Shown here: piece by piece, positions 33,453-42,716 of the stretch | Layout: the number at the start of each line of letters is the position of its first letter | Position numbering within the stretch: position 1 is the stretch's first letter | NCBI GenBank assembly: GCA_963920575.1 | Contig: OY986965.1 | Span: forward strand, 19,484,957-19,548,956 | DNA from: Narthecium ossifragum | Lineage: Eukaryota; Streptophyta; Magnoliopsida; Dioscoreales; Nartheciaceae | DNA length: 64,000 nt | Direction of reading: 5' to 3' | Program-made: the position numbers and the translations under genes | Notes under the pieces: generated by a model | Database searches by the model: none | Told to the model about the DNA's origin: nothing | Seen by the model: the letters and a program-made list of their open reading frames with translations, nothing else

Positions 33453-34296
33453 AATGGGTATGAAGGTGGAAAATCACTTCAAGTCCCCCACTATCAACGT
33501 TGCATCCAAGGCGCTCCACGAGAAGTTTTCCTTGATGAAGGAATTGACAGAGGTCAATATTAACTACCATCTTAGACACTTGAGGGGTGTCTGGAAAGCG
33601 ATCCAAAAAGTCAAGGGCTTAAGTGGGGCCAATTGGATCGAAGCCAATAAGAAGATTATTATGGATGAGAACGTGGCAGCAACATACTTGATGGTATGCA
33701 TTGGCCCCTTTTTTTTAGCTATCAATATTATTTACAACAAAAACATGTATTTGCTTAGCGTGTTTTCTCATTCATAGGCAAACCCAAAAGATGCCCCCTA
33801 TATCAATAAGCCTATCGAAGACTATGACAACGTGGCTATTGTTTGCGGAGGGGAGCAACCAAGGGGGCAGTATGCAATGACTTTTTGTGATCCGCCGCCC
33901 TTGTCACAGCTGTTTACGGATTCTACTACCCCATCTGTAGAAGATCTTGACTCTACTAAAACACTTGATGAAAAAGATATTCAGGACGAACAAAGTCCTG
34001 GATCTACAACCAATGGCAAAAGTGATTCCATGCATCCAAAGAAGAAGGGGAAGAGAAGCATTGATTTGGAGGCAAAAGCTATGGATTCACTTGAGAAGGT
34101 CGCCATAGCTGTAGACAAAGTAGCCAACACATTCAGCTCATTCAAGACTTCGAAGTCGTGCCAATTTGCTGACGAGCTCTATAGTGAAGTTATGAGTCTT
34201 GAAAAATATAGCAAAGGCTACAAAGTGGAAGATCTTTCTGAGGCATATGACCATCTCCTTAGGACGGACACTGACGCTAGAGGTTTCATGGCTTAG
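33427..34296 (+). pseudogene. Myb/SANT-like partner protein of the Harbinger element, 5' truncated
   Basis: The frame from 33427 starts inside the Myb/SANT-like region ('MSTLVAHAEMGMKVENHFKS', then 'INYHLRHLRGVWKAIQKVKG'). An intron at 33694-33777 with GT-AG ends joins 'AATYLM' to 'ANPKDAPYINKPIEDYDNVA'. A lysine-rich patch ('MHPKKKGKR', about 34035) may be a nuclear signal. The protein ends at TAG 34294-34296. In PIF/Harbinger elements this partner binds element DNA and brings in the transposase. The N-terminal part of the Myb repeat is missing at the junction with the transposase fragment, so this is probably a remnant although the rest of the frame is intact. Confidence 0.75.
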
Positions 34297-34493
34297 TCGG
34301 TCCCATTGAGGGTTTTTTGGCTTGACAAGTTTATTGCCAACAATGTTGATCTTTGACTGTGAACCAGCATTGGGTAAGAAATTTGGATGAACAATGTTGT
34401 CCCTTGCCAGTTTGTATATTTTAGATTGCTAGTCATTGATATTTTCTTACTAGTCACTTTTTACTGTTTACTTGACAAGGAAAAATCTGACAT

Positions 34494-35226
34494 AAACATG
34501 CCTCTTACTTTCCTTCTTTTCTTGTTTGTGAAATGCAGAGATGACCAACCCTACCAGTTTTGTGATTTTGAAAGACAATTGAATGTTGCTGATTGCTTGG
34601 ATGATGCAGATTGCTTGGGGAATCAATTGGTAAGCATTCCTTTGTTCACTTGGAATCAATTGATATATACAATAAAGATATAATCAATAAATCTGAACTG
34701 AAAAAACTTGATAAGCATTCCTTTGTTTATTTCTATGTTAGTTTCTTGAATGGCAATAACTCTGACTAATACCTTGTCCTATGATAGTATGATGTGTTCA
34801 CTGGTCAAGCTTTTATGCATCTAATATCTTGTTACTCAAAGCAATACTATGTTAGTTTCTTGAACTGTCATTGTTAGAAATTGGTCGGGTATGAATCTGA
34901 TGAGTTTCTATGTTAGCAATACTATGTTAGTTTCTAGTATCTTGTTACTCAAAGCTTTTATGTATTGGGAATGTCTGTTACCAATATCACGTTGTTGGGT
35001 TTATTTATAATTTTGTATTATGCCCTTGATTAACTCATTTGTGGTTAGTCAAAGTTCTTTATTTCCAAATCAATTGAAACCTCAGAGTTAAACATGCCTC
35101 TTACTTTCCTTCTTTTCTTGTTTGTGCAATGTAGTGATGACCAACCCTTCCAGTTTTGTGATATTGGAAGACAATTGAATGTTGCTGAATGCTTGGATGA
35201 TGCTGATTGCTTGGGGAATCAATTGG
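34494..35226. repeat. Direct duplication of 137 bp in the Harbinger 3' region
   Basis: 34494-34630 and 35090-35226 have equal length and are about 90 percent alike by eye. Both begin AAACATGCCTCTTACTTTCC and end GGGGAATCAATTGG. Each contains a TTTnTGnAATGnAG sequence like a splice acceptor and a short frame with 'DDADCLGNQL'. They may be duplicated terminal exons, but I cannot link them to a gene. Confidence 0.75.
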
Positions 35227-35910
35227 ATGATGATGATTGCTTACTTGTTGTGATTTTGGAAGACAATGAGCTTTATTTTTGCATTTTGTTGAAATTAGTT
35301 TGATATTAGAGAGAAGTCCTCATGGAAATCTTGACTTTGGTTTGTTCAAAAGGATTGATTTTGTTGAACCTGTCATTTTGGGATTTCTATGGTGGATTAA
35401 TTGCAAAACTGGATCCCATGTTTTGTTATGTGATTGAGTTTCTTGTACTCTCTTATGCTTTTTAGATGATCATTTTCCTCAATTGGGATATCTCTCGGGG
35501 CTTTGAATTTTGCCTTTTGAGATCAAATAGTCGATTAGTTTAAACTGACTACATGTTTCCATCTTAATATGCAGTTTAAATCTTATCTTAGGCATTGAGT
35601 TGGGTTAAAATTGGATTGCGACTTAATATATAGCTTGGGGCTTGCTCAGATCTTATTTTTCCTTTGATGATTTTGTGATTATGTAGCACTGATCTTTGAT
35701 CGGGTTAATATGAACATCTCGGGGCCTATATGGTCCACTCATTAAAATTTTAGTGATATAAATAAATATAAAGAATGAATATAGCTAAATAAAAAATAGG
35801 TAAAGAAAAAATATGATATGCATCAAGAGTGGGGGTAATCTCACCAAATGATACAAGGGGTGATTCTAAGCAATGCAATACATACGAACCAAACAAAGGA
35901 TTGGATGAAA

Positions 35911-36033
35911 CAGCTGTATCAGCTGATACAATACATACCAACCAAACAGAAAATGAGCTAATACTGTATCAGTTGATAGAAACAACCAAACACAAATAGT
36001 TGTATCAGCTGATGCAACCAACCAAACACCCCC
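35911..36033. repeat. Right TIR and subterminal palindromes of the Harbinger element
   Basis: GTATCAGCTGATAC (35915-35928), CTGTATCAGTTGATAG (about 35963) and TGTATCAGCTGATGC (36001) mirror the left end. The terminal AACCAACCAAACACCCCC is the inverted repeat of the left TIR. Confidence 0.8.
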
Positions 36034-36546
36034 TTAGTCTTCATCCATAAGATTTCCGCCATTTTCTTACTTTGTTATTAGATCTTCTATTTTCGTACTT
36101 CTTGTTTCTTCCTTTACCTTCCTTGTTTTCTTTCTTCTCTATTCTTTAGCGTTTTACTCTAATAATCTTTACAAATCTCTGTGGGTATGATACTCGTCTT
36201 GCTGCTATACTGACCACACCGATTTGTATACTTGCAAAATATAAAATTTATTCATCAGCGCTCGAAGTCAGCATGATCCTCATCGTGGGTTACTTTTATG
36301 TTAATGTAGTTAGGTACGCCTTAGGCTTGGCAGAGAGAGATGGCACAGTTGAAGTTCCCTTCTTTGTGAGTGACGTAGAATAGAAGCCTGCTGAGCTTTG
36401 TTTCTCACTCCTACCCGACCTACATTTTGCAAGTGCAGGCGTCAGCTCTTCTTCCGTAGCTTCTCCTGGAAAAGCTTTTGGTGGCGCGTCAACCTCTGGT
36501 GGTGTTTGAGGACTTGGGGTTCAGTTATCTTGTTGGATTATTTAAA

Positions 36547-36668
36547 GGACAATTTAGCTTTTAGTACCCTCTAGTTTCAAGTTTTTACAATTCGGTACAG
36601 TCTAGTTATCAAATGCGATTTTAGTACCCTCATATTACAAAACTGGGACGCACCTCCGATTGTGTTAG
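36547..36668 (+). repeat. Left terminal inverted repeat of the Mutator-like element
   Basis: It pairs with 62300-62432 in reverse complement at roughly 75-80 percent by eye. TTTTAGTACCCT occurs twice inside each arm. Outward homology stops exactly at the 9-bp duplication. Confidence 0.85.
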
Positions 36669-36726
36669 CTCCCCCTTATAGAAAACCATTCACGTGCGTT
36701 GCACGTGAGCAATTGGTGGGGTTCGG

Positions 36727-36899
36727 CTAGGGTTTTGTATGGTCCCCCGATGCCGTAGACGAAGGTGGCTTCTCCGAGCAGATGCTGATCCGCTCCTTCT
36801 CGTACTTCATGAACACATCAAACATGGTGGCCATGGTGAGAAGCTATAAGAATAGCGTCGGTGTCCCGTGGTACTTGAACAACTCCATTCCCAACCCCA
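36727..36899 (-). pseudogene. Captured gene fragment, segment 3 (C-terminal side)
   Basis: With D removed at its CCCCA duplication, the frame continues from segment 2 as 'LGMELFKYHGTPTLFL', meets a TAG at 36844-36846, then reads 'TMFDVFMKYEKERISI' and a serine/proline tail to a TAG at 36727-36729. An unbroken frame across two later insertions, apart from two point stops, is good evidence of former coding sequence. The open reading side is the minus strand throughout. Confidence 0.55.
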
Positions 36900-39303
36900 T
36901 GTCGCGCCCCGACCCGCGAAAGCCCAACCGGGCCGGGCGACGCGAACCGGAACCTACAAAACGCGGAAAAGAACGGCGAGGGTTCCCTCTAACCTATTGG
37001 TCTCCCTAGCAATTCACCAAAAGCACCCTCAATTAAAAGACAATATTATAATGAAGCCTCGAACCACAGATTTACGAACTCAAAAAGATTTAATATACAA
37101 ATCCTCGGAGAGGGGAAGATCCAAAATACAACATCACTCCCGTAGGAGACTAACTAACATAAGGGTAAAAGCAGTAAATATCGCCACCTCTAAAAAGCCA
37201 CCAGGCGCCGCCGCACCGCCGTCCAACAGCCCGGTAGGGGCCACAGAGGAAGAACTGACGCCTACACCTGTAAAACGCAGCCCGGGTAGGTGTGAGCACT
37301 AAGCTCAGTAGGGATCTACACTACGACACACAGAAGGAAGAGGGAAACGCAACAGTGTCGCCCTCAAGTAGGACCTGGGTGTATACAGGGGTCCCATAAC
37401 CCCACCGCGTGTCCCTGAGGCCCCGATCATGATCTTCCAACCGGGCTGGTCACATGTCGGGTCACACTCAGTAGCAGGAAACGGCACTGCTGACTCTCAA
37501 CATGACACTGAACACTGTTTGGTGGGAAGAGACACCACTGAGTAGGCAAAACCTCTACTCAAGAGTTTTAGGAACACCGGACACCGGCTACACCTCAGAT
37601 CCGACTCGAGGCTGACACGACCTCTACAATCATCAAGCAATAAGTGTACCAGTCATCTAAGCCTATCATCGAATCGACTGGACACCACAATTCAAACCGG
37701 GTCCAAACAGCCCAACCCCGGTCCAGGACTAAGTCCGAGCTTCCAGCCTCGGGACGGCGACCCAACGATCACCCACGCCCTAACCAATGCAACTAATGCA
37801 CAATCAACAATGCATGCTATGACATACACAGCTAAGAAGTAAAGCATGAAACAGTATGTCAAGCATCATATAAGTCTACTGGATAGCTGCAGCAGTACTA
37901 CCAACCGCTGCCAGCCGATCCGCAGCGGGTCCCGGCAATACGACGGTACCACGACCGTCAACCGCGAACTCCTGCAACGGGAAGCAACCTCGAAAACCGC
38001 TGATGAACAGTAAACAATATAATATTATATTCCAAAATATAATATTATATTCAAACACCCAAAACCACCACTTAGGGGCTAATTGATCCCGTCGATCCGA
38101 CGTCCAAACGACGTCAGATTCAAGATCCAACTTACCCACCAGTAGGTGTATAAACCAGAATCAACATATCCAAAATTCATAATCATCCAACGGTTGGATT
38201 AACGGAAAAATACAAATCAAAACCGCTAATCAACTCACTTACCAATTTAATTGCTGCAACGCAGCCCTCCAGCAAACAATTCATAACAAATCATAACAAA
38301 ATCGGAAAAATACGAAATAAGATGGAATGGAAGACTACCGAGTAGATGTACAACTCTTATCTTTATCAAAAGCCAAGATCATGTACACGCCGGCCGGAAA
38401 ACTCGCCGCAAGCCGGCTATTCTTCAAGAACAGCAGAAAACCAGAAATCCGAGACTAATCATGCATAAAACCTACTCAAATCTCAACTGATTAATATGAA
38501 ACTTATATCAGTAATTCTATTAGGTATAAGGAATCCAACAAAATAAGGATCAACAAGATCCAACGGCTAGATCTCAAGAACATTCGAAATAAACATCAGT
38601 AGGTATAACCCTACCTAGCTGCGCTTTCCTCGGCTGATTACCCGCGATTTGATCACCAACCAGCTTCCAAACCACTTCAGGGATCTTCCTCTCGTTGTCA
38701 CGAATCCAACGAGCCTTAGAACGCCGAAAAAGATGGTCGGAGGAGGGAGAACGGAGGGAAAGAAGCTCGCCGGCGGTAAAGGGAGAGAAAAACAGAGCTT
38801 CGGGAGAGAAGAGAAGAGAAGAAGAAGAAGAAGGAAAGTGGGGAAGGAGAAAAGGAGGGAAAGGGGGAAGGGACAGCCGGGAAAGGGGGAAAAAGTGAGG
38901 GAAGGGGAGGGGAAGTCTTCCCTCTCTGACAGGGGAGAGTGACGGCCAACGGCGGCCGTCCTCGCGAAGCAGAAAACCAACTGACTTATGAATGATCGAT
39001 CCTTCCTCAAGGGAGGATCGATCCTTCATGACGATCTCACAAGACTTTCTGGCACCACAAGGATCAATCTTCTAGCTAGGAAGGATCGATCCTCTTTGTG
39101 CTGAAAGCTAAACTTGGGCAAGAACTTAAGCCCAAGTCCGGATCTTTCGATCCCGGGTTCACCTAGCCTTTCTAAACAAACACTAACACAAACGAGGTCA
39201 GTGTGTGCACACGCGGGTGTGAAACAAACCAACAAGGCGTAATTTACCAAATTGCCCTTGCGGTCTACAACGAGCCACAGGGATAGAGGGGCAGGTCCTC
39301 ACA
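36900..39303 (-). mobile_element. Solo G1-like LTR D
   Basis: The plus strand starts TGTCGCGCCCCGACCCGCG and ends GGGGCAGGTCCTCACA, with duplication CCCCA at 36895-36899 and 39304-39308. This is a 2,404-bp LTR in minus orientation with no internal genes. GATCGATC pairs lie at 38995-39030 and about 39065-39095. Downstream of them on the minus strand a polypyrimidine stretch (38930-38740) replaces the leader seen in G1-1; its long frames on both strands are compositional. The region 37300-38560 is ordinary LTR sequence. Confidence 0.92.
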
Positions 39304-39308
39304 CCCCA

Positions 39309-39392
39309 GCTCCACGAGGACGAACGCCGCCAGTCCTAGTGAGGCGAGCTAGCCGTTGAGGCGCTCGCTGTAGGTTTTGAACCCTATGTCCA
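39309..39392 (-). pseudogene. Captured gene fragment, segment 2 (LHC-like helix)
   Basis: The minus strand continues in the same frame with 'DIGFKTYSERLNG', a TAG at 39349-39351, then the hydrophobic 'LASLGLAAFVLVELG'. The pattern E-R-L-N-G-x-x-A followed by a hydrophobic helix is the generic chlorophyll-binding-type helix of LHC-like, ELIP and related plastid membrane proteins. The position normally held by Arg is the stop codon. The match is one short motif, so the assignment is tentative. Solo LTR D separates it from segment 3. Confidence 0.5.
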
Positions 39393-40828
39393 TGATGAGT
39401 CACTAAATATTCATACTTAAACCCCGTAATTTACATTTGTTAGCCCGAGAGTATTTGTATTTGATAGTTTGTTAAGTGATTTCAGGTTTAATGAAGATTC
39501 AAGTTAGAAAATACAGAAAAGGACTAATATGTGGAAATTACGCTGCTCCGCTGTCAGTTTGAAAAAAATTCACCAAATTCTCCAGATAAATCTTAAATTC
39601 CTGAAATTTGGAGGACTTATAGAAGAGTTCAAGATGAACAACTTTCATGTTGGACACTTTGCGAGATTCCTGATGGTGTGATAGCAGATTTGAAGAATAC
39701 ATGAAGATACATATGCTGGAAGACTGGTCCGTCGACGCTCAGGAGAATATTCCCCAACTATTCCAGATAAGTCCAAATAATGTCAAATCTTTGAGCTAGG
39801 ACAGACGACTTCCTAATCTACATCTTTGATGTTGAGCACATTTCCAAATTCCGGACCGGTTGAACCCAGTCGCGACCGGAAGAAACTGTCAGGATCGAAC
39901 CAGGAAATCCGAGTTCACTAGAGGTCTAACTCAACCCTAAAACCCTAATTCCGGGAATTAAGATATAAAAAGGGTTTTGTGGCTGGAAAACGAGGAGGCC
40001 TCCATAGAGAGAAAAAGAGGGATTCAGATTGGAGAAGAAGACGGAGATGCGGCGTGGATCCCTAACCTTCTTCATCAAATACATGGATCTCATCCAAAAG
40101 ATGAGTGGCTAAACTCTATACTTAGGGATCTCATGAAGCTTTAGTGTATCTTCTTTGTATTTTCTAGTTTGATTCTTGTTATCTTTTCAAAGACATGATC
40201 CTATGAATATGGTTTTATTTTATAAAGAGTTGAGGGAACAGAGTTCCTCGATGTACATTCAGACCTACTCGATTGTTGTGCTTGATGGTAGAGATTCGTA
40301 GGATGGCTTTTATGTTGCTTTTGTGTATGCCTTTGAGATAATCTATGCTAGATGAAGATAGGTTGTACTCAGATTAAGTTCGAAGACAATCTATGCTAAG
40401 TTTGGATAGGTTATGCCGTAGGGAAACAATCGCATTATTTTAGGGATTCATGTAAGCTTAAGAAGCTGTGAATCCATAATGTCGAGATAAGAAAATAAGA
40501 GGATAACAAGAGAATACAGGAAATGAAACTAAAGTGGATTGGGTAATCCCTAGGTTTTCTCTCATTGATCTACTTCAATTTCGTTAATCGCTTTCTTAAT
40601 AAGTTTTAATTAATCAGTTCCTAAAACCCCAAATCAATCCTTTTTCGCTTTAGGACTAGAGTGTTGAGAGTTAATTCTTATGTTTCTTTGTTATTCAAAG
40701 TTTTCCCTGAGGACCGACCCTGTATTTCACCATTATTCTATCTTATTAATTTAGTGTTGAAAGAAACGTTTACAAATTTCTAAATTGCGTTTTGCATACG
40801 TTTTAACGACGACGTTTGTGAGCTATCA
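39393..40828 (+). repeat. 5' LTR of element C
   Basis: The 1,436-bp LTR starts TGATGAGTCACTAAATATTC and ends TGTGAGCTATCA. TATAAAAA at 39964-39971 is the likely promoter. Unlike the other families here it has no palindromic array inside the LTR; its array lies in the leader (41018-41250). Confidence 0.9.
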
Positions 40829-40833
40829 ATTTT

Positions 40834-40851
40834 TGGCGCCGTTGCTGGGGA
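40834..40851 (+). other. Primer binding site of element C (tRNA-Asp)
   Basis: TGGCGCCGTTGCTGGGGA starts five bases after the LTR. It matches the tRNA-Asp complement used by Athila elements with one C-to-T change compared with the site in element B. Confidence 0.88.
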
Positions 40852-41017
40852 AAATCTTTTGATTTACAACGGAGTATCGATTTAATCTTCTCTTAAATCT
40901 TTTTCTGAGCGAGTTAGATTTTTATTTTTATTTACGTTATTTTACATTTTTTTAGGATTTTTCTGATAATTTTCTGAAATTTTTGCAGCGTTGGAACGAT
41001 CTTACGTTGAAGACTAC

Positions 41018-41250
41018 TGACGGTCGACCGCGACATCGACCGCCGGATCGACCGTCGCCCTCTACGATAGCCACGGTCGACCGCGACATCGACCGTCGCT
41101 CTCTGTCACAGAAAAAGCTTCTCAGGGTCGATACGAGGATCGACCGTCGCGTCTTCAAGTGAGGTTGCATAGTTCCATGGTCGACCGCGAGCAATCCACG
41201 GTCGACCGCGAGCTCTCCACGGTCGACCACCAGATCGACCGTGAGCGTAG
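41018..41250. repeat. GGTCGACC-type array in the element C leader
   Basis: Units CGGTCGACCGCGACATCGAC repeat, with one complete shared cassette at about 41090-41152 (CTCTGTCACAGAAAAAGCTT then CTCAGGGTCGATAC). The array sits between the primer site and gag, not in the LTR. Confidence 0.85.
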
Positions 41251-41391
41251 TCAGGTTAGTTTTATTGCTTTAAAACTTTTTCCTTTCAATCTTTGTTTTC
41301 CGGATTTTCTCCTCTCCTTCGAATATTCTGTTTTCTTTTTCTCTTTTTGGTGTGATCTTGCATGCAAGGTTGACGATCCCTAAATAATCCG

Positions 41392-42219
41392 TTGGAACCT
41401 TTGGATCTAGAAATAGAGACCACACTTCGAGCAGCTAGAACCTTAGCACAAAAATCTCTAAGTAACTATCAGGAAGCCATAAGCAACTTGCAATCCTTAA
41501 TGGCTGAACACGAGGAACATGTCATTGACTCTAATGATAATATGGGTAGGGGTGGAAATGATCACAATAATAGAGAAGTCTCAATTATGAATCACTTCTT
41601 ACCTGGACCTTATACCTATGCTTCTTGTATCAACCCACCTACCATCAATGCTACCCATTATGAGATTAAGCCTAACTGGATTACAGCCTTACCTTCTATT
41701 TATGGGCATGAGAATGAGGATCCCTATAGACACATTGCTAGCTTTCTTGAAATCCTCCCCATGTTCAAACTTCAGCATTTTAATGATGATGCCTTTAGAC
41801 TCAAACTCTTCCCTTTTTCTTTGAAAGATAAGGCTAAACATTGGCTCCAAACCTTAGCTCCAAATTCGATTTCAACATGGGACCAACTTCAGGATGCTTT
41901 CCTTACAAAATATTTCCCGATCATTAAAACTCAAAATTATCGAACCATGATTATCTCTTTTAAGCAAAATGAAGATGAGATGTTTCATGAAGCTTGGGAA
42001 AGATTTAAGGATCTTCTTAGAGAGTGTCCCCATCATGAGGTACCTGAGTGGCAGCTAGCCCATTCATTTTATAATGGTCTTAATGATCGTTATAGGACAA
42101 TGGTCGAAGCCTGCTGCGGGGGTGTTGTTCTTAGTAAGCCATGGACTGCTCTTTGGGAAATATATGATAACCTTGCTGAAAATTCACAACACAATGCCTC
42201 AGTCTCTAGGAATTCATGA
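41392..42219 (+). pseudogene. gag: Element C gag, first part
   Basis: The frame gives a Gag of the Athila/Tat type (retrotransposon gag domain) with 'NWITALPSIYGHENEDPYRH', 'RLKLFPFSLKDKAKHWLQTL' and 'EAWERFKDLLRECPHHEVPE'. Gag forms the particle that carries element RNA. The stop at 42217-42219 is premature: the CCHC knuckle 'CALCLNSDHHITDC' (from 42378) lies in another frame. The break coincides with a direct repeat of GAATTCATGAAATTTCTAAAT (42210-42230 and 42253-42273), which suggests a small duplication caused the shift. A TAA near 42456 adds a second block before pol. Confidence 0.85.
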
Positions 42220-42716
42220 AATTTCTAAATCCCACTGTTCGTAATTCTCGGTGAATTCATGAAATTTCTAAATTCCAAAGTCTCTCCGCACAAGTAGCCC
42301 TCCTAACTAAAGATTTAAACCAGTTGAAAACAGGCCAATCTCTTGCTCAACAACTGCCTAACACTTCTTTTGAAACCTGTGCCCTTTGCCTTAATTCTGA
42401 TCACCATATCACTGATTGTCATCTGGCCCCCAATTTCCCTGACTTTGTCCAGGAATAAGCTAATGCAACTTATGGTTTTTCCAAACCTCAAAATAACCCT
42501 TATTCGAATACCTATAATCCAGGTTGGAGAAATCATCCTAATTTTAGTTGGAAGCCACAACAATCAAGTAACTTTCAGGGACAAAACAATACATCGAATA
42601 CTTCCACTTTCAAGTACCCATCAAAACCTTCTACAAATCCAAACCCTGGTTACCCTCTACATTATCTGCAGAATACACCTCAGCCTTCTCCTGCTGAACC
42701 ATCTAATAAACCCACT
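42220..42716 (+). pseudogene. gag: Element C gag C-terminus with CCHC knuckle
   Basis: In the pol frame this stretch reads the intact zinc knuckle 'CALCLNSDHHITDC', a TAA near 42456, and the Pro/Asn-rich 'NPYSNTYNPGWRNHPNFSWK', a typical Athila linker also seen in element B. It joins directly to the pol frame at 42717. Confidence 0.75.

Larger units (their letters stand above)
31053..36033 (+). mobile_element. PIF/Harbinger transposon (4,981 bp)
   Basis: The element starts GGAGTTGTTTGGTTG and ends with the complement of GGGGGTGTTTGGTTGG, flanked by TTA at 31050-31052 and 36034-36036, the TWA duplication of this superfamily. Comparison with S2 near 18667 confirms the empty site. It contains a pyrimidine-rich tandem array, a truncated DDE transposase and a Myb/SANT-like gene, the two-gene set of plant PIF/Harbinger elements. 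The transposase lacks its C-terminal half, so it is not autonomous. The stretch 34300-36000 has only a 137-bp duplication and no convincing gene. Confidence 0.92.
29843..36257 (+). mobile_element. Solo LTR S3, split by a PIF/Harbinger element
   Basis: It starts TGATGAGTGCACTTTCG and ends TTTATTCATCA, with 5-bp duplication GCGCT at 29838-29842 and 36258-36262. LTR sequence is 29843-31052 and 36034-36257. A GGTCGACC-type array lies at 30185-30405 with the shared cassette at about 30253-30315. TATAAATA follows near 30443. Confidence 0.92.
26792..36537 (+). mobile_element. G1-like LTR (G1-3), carrying solo LTRs E and S3
   Basis: It begins TATGAGGACCTGGTCCGACC, a degraded TGTGAGGACC start, and runs plus strand. 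Host sequence is 26792-27076, 28455-29842 and 36258-36537, and continues after the Mutator-like element at 62442 to about 62560. A CGATCGATCG-type array straddles solo LTR E (27014-27076 and 28455-28540) just before TATATATA at 28544-28551. U5 sequence (29520-29840, 36258-36530) aligns with G1-1. No gene is present. Confidence 0.65.

Noticed and set aside
36782..37302. Plus-strand frames of 75 and 144 codons
   Set aside because: They run across the boundary between the captured fragment and solo LTR D at 36900, so they cannot predate the insertion and have no family match.
38574..39029. 151-codon minus-strand frame in LTR D
   Set aside because: Spans the polypyrimidine leader of a solo LTR; overlapping frames of similar length exist on both strands.
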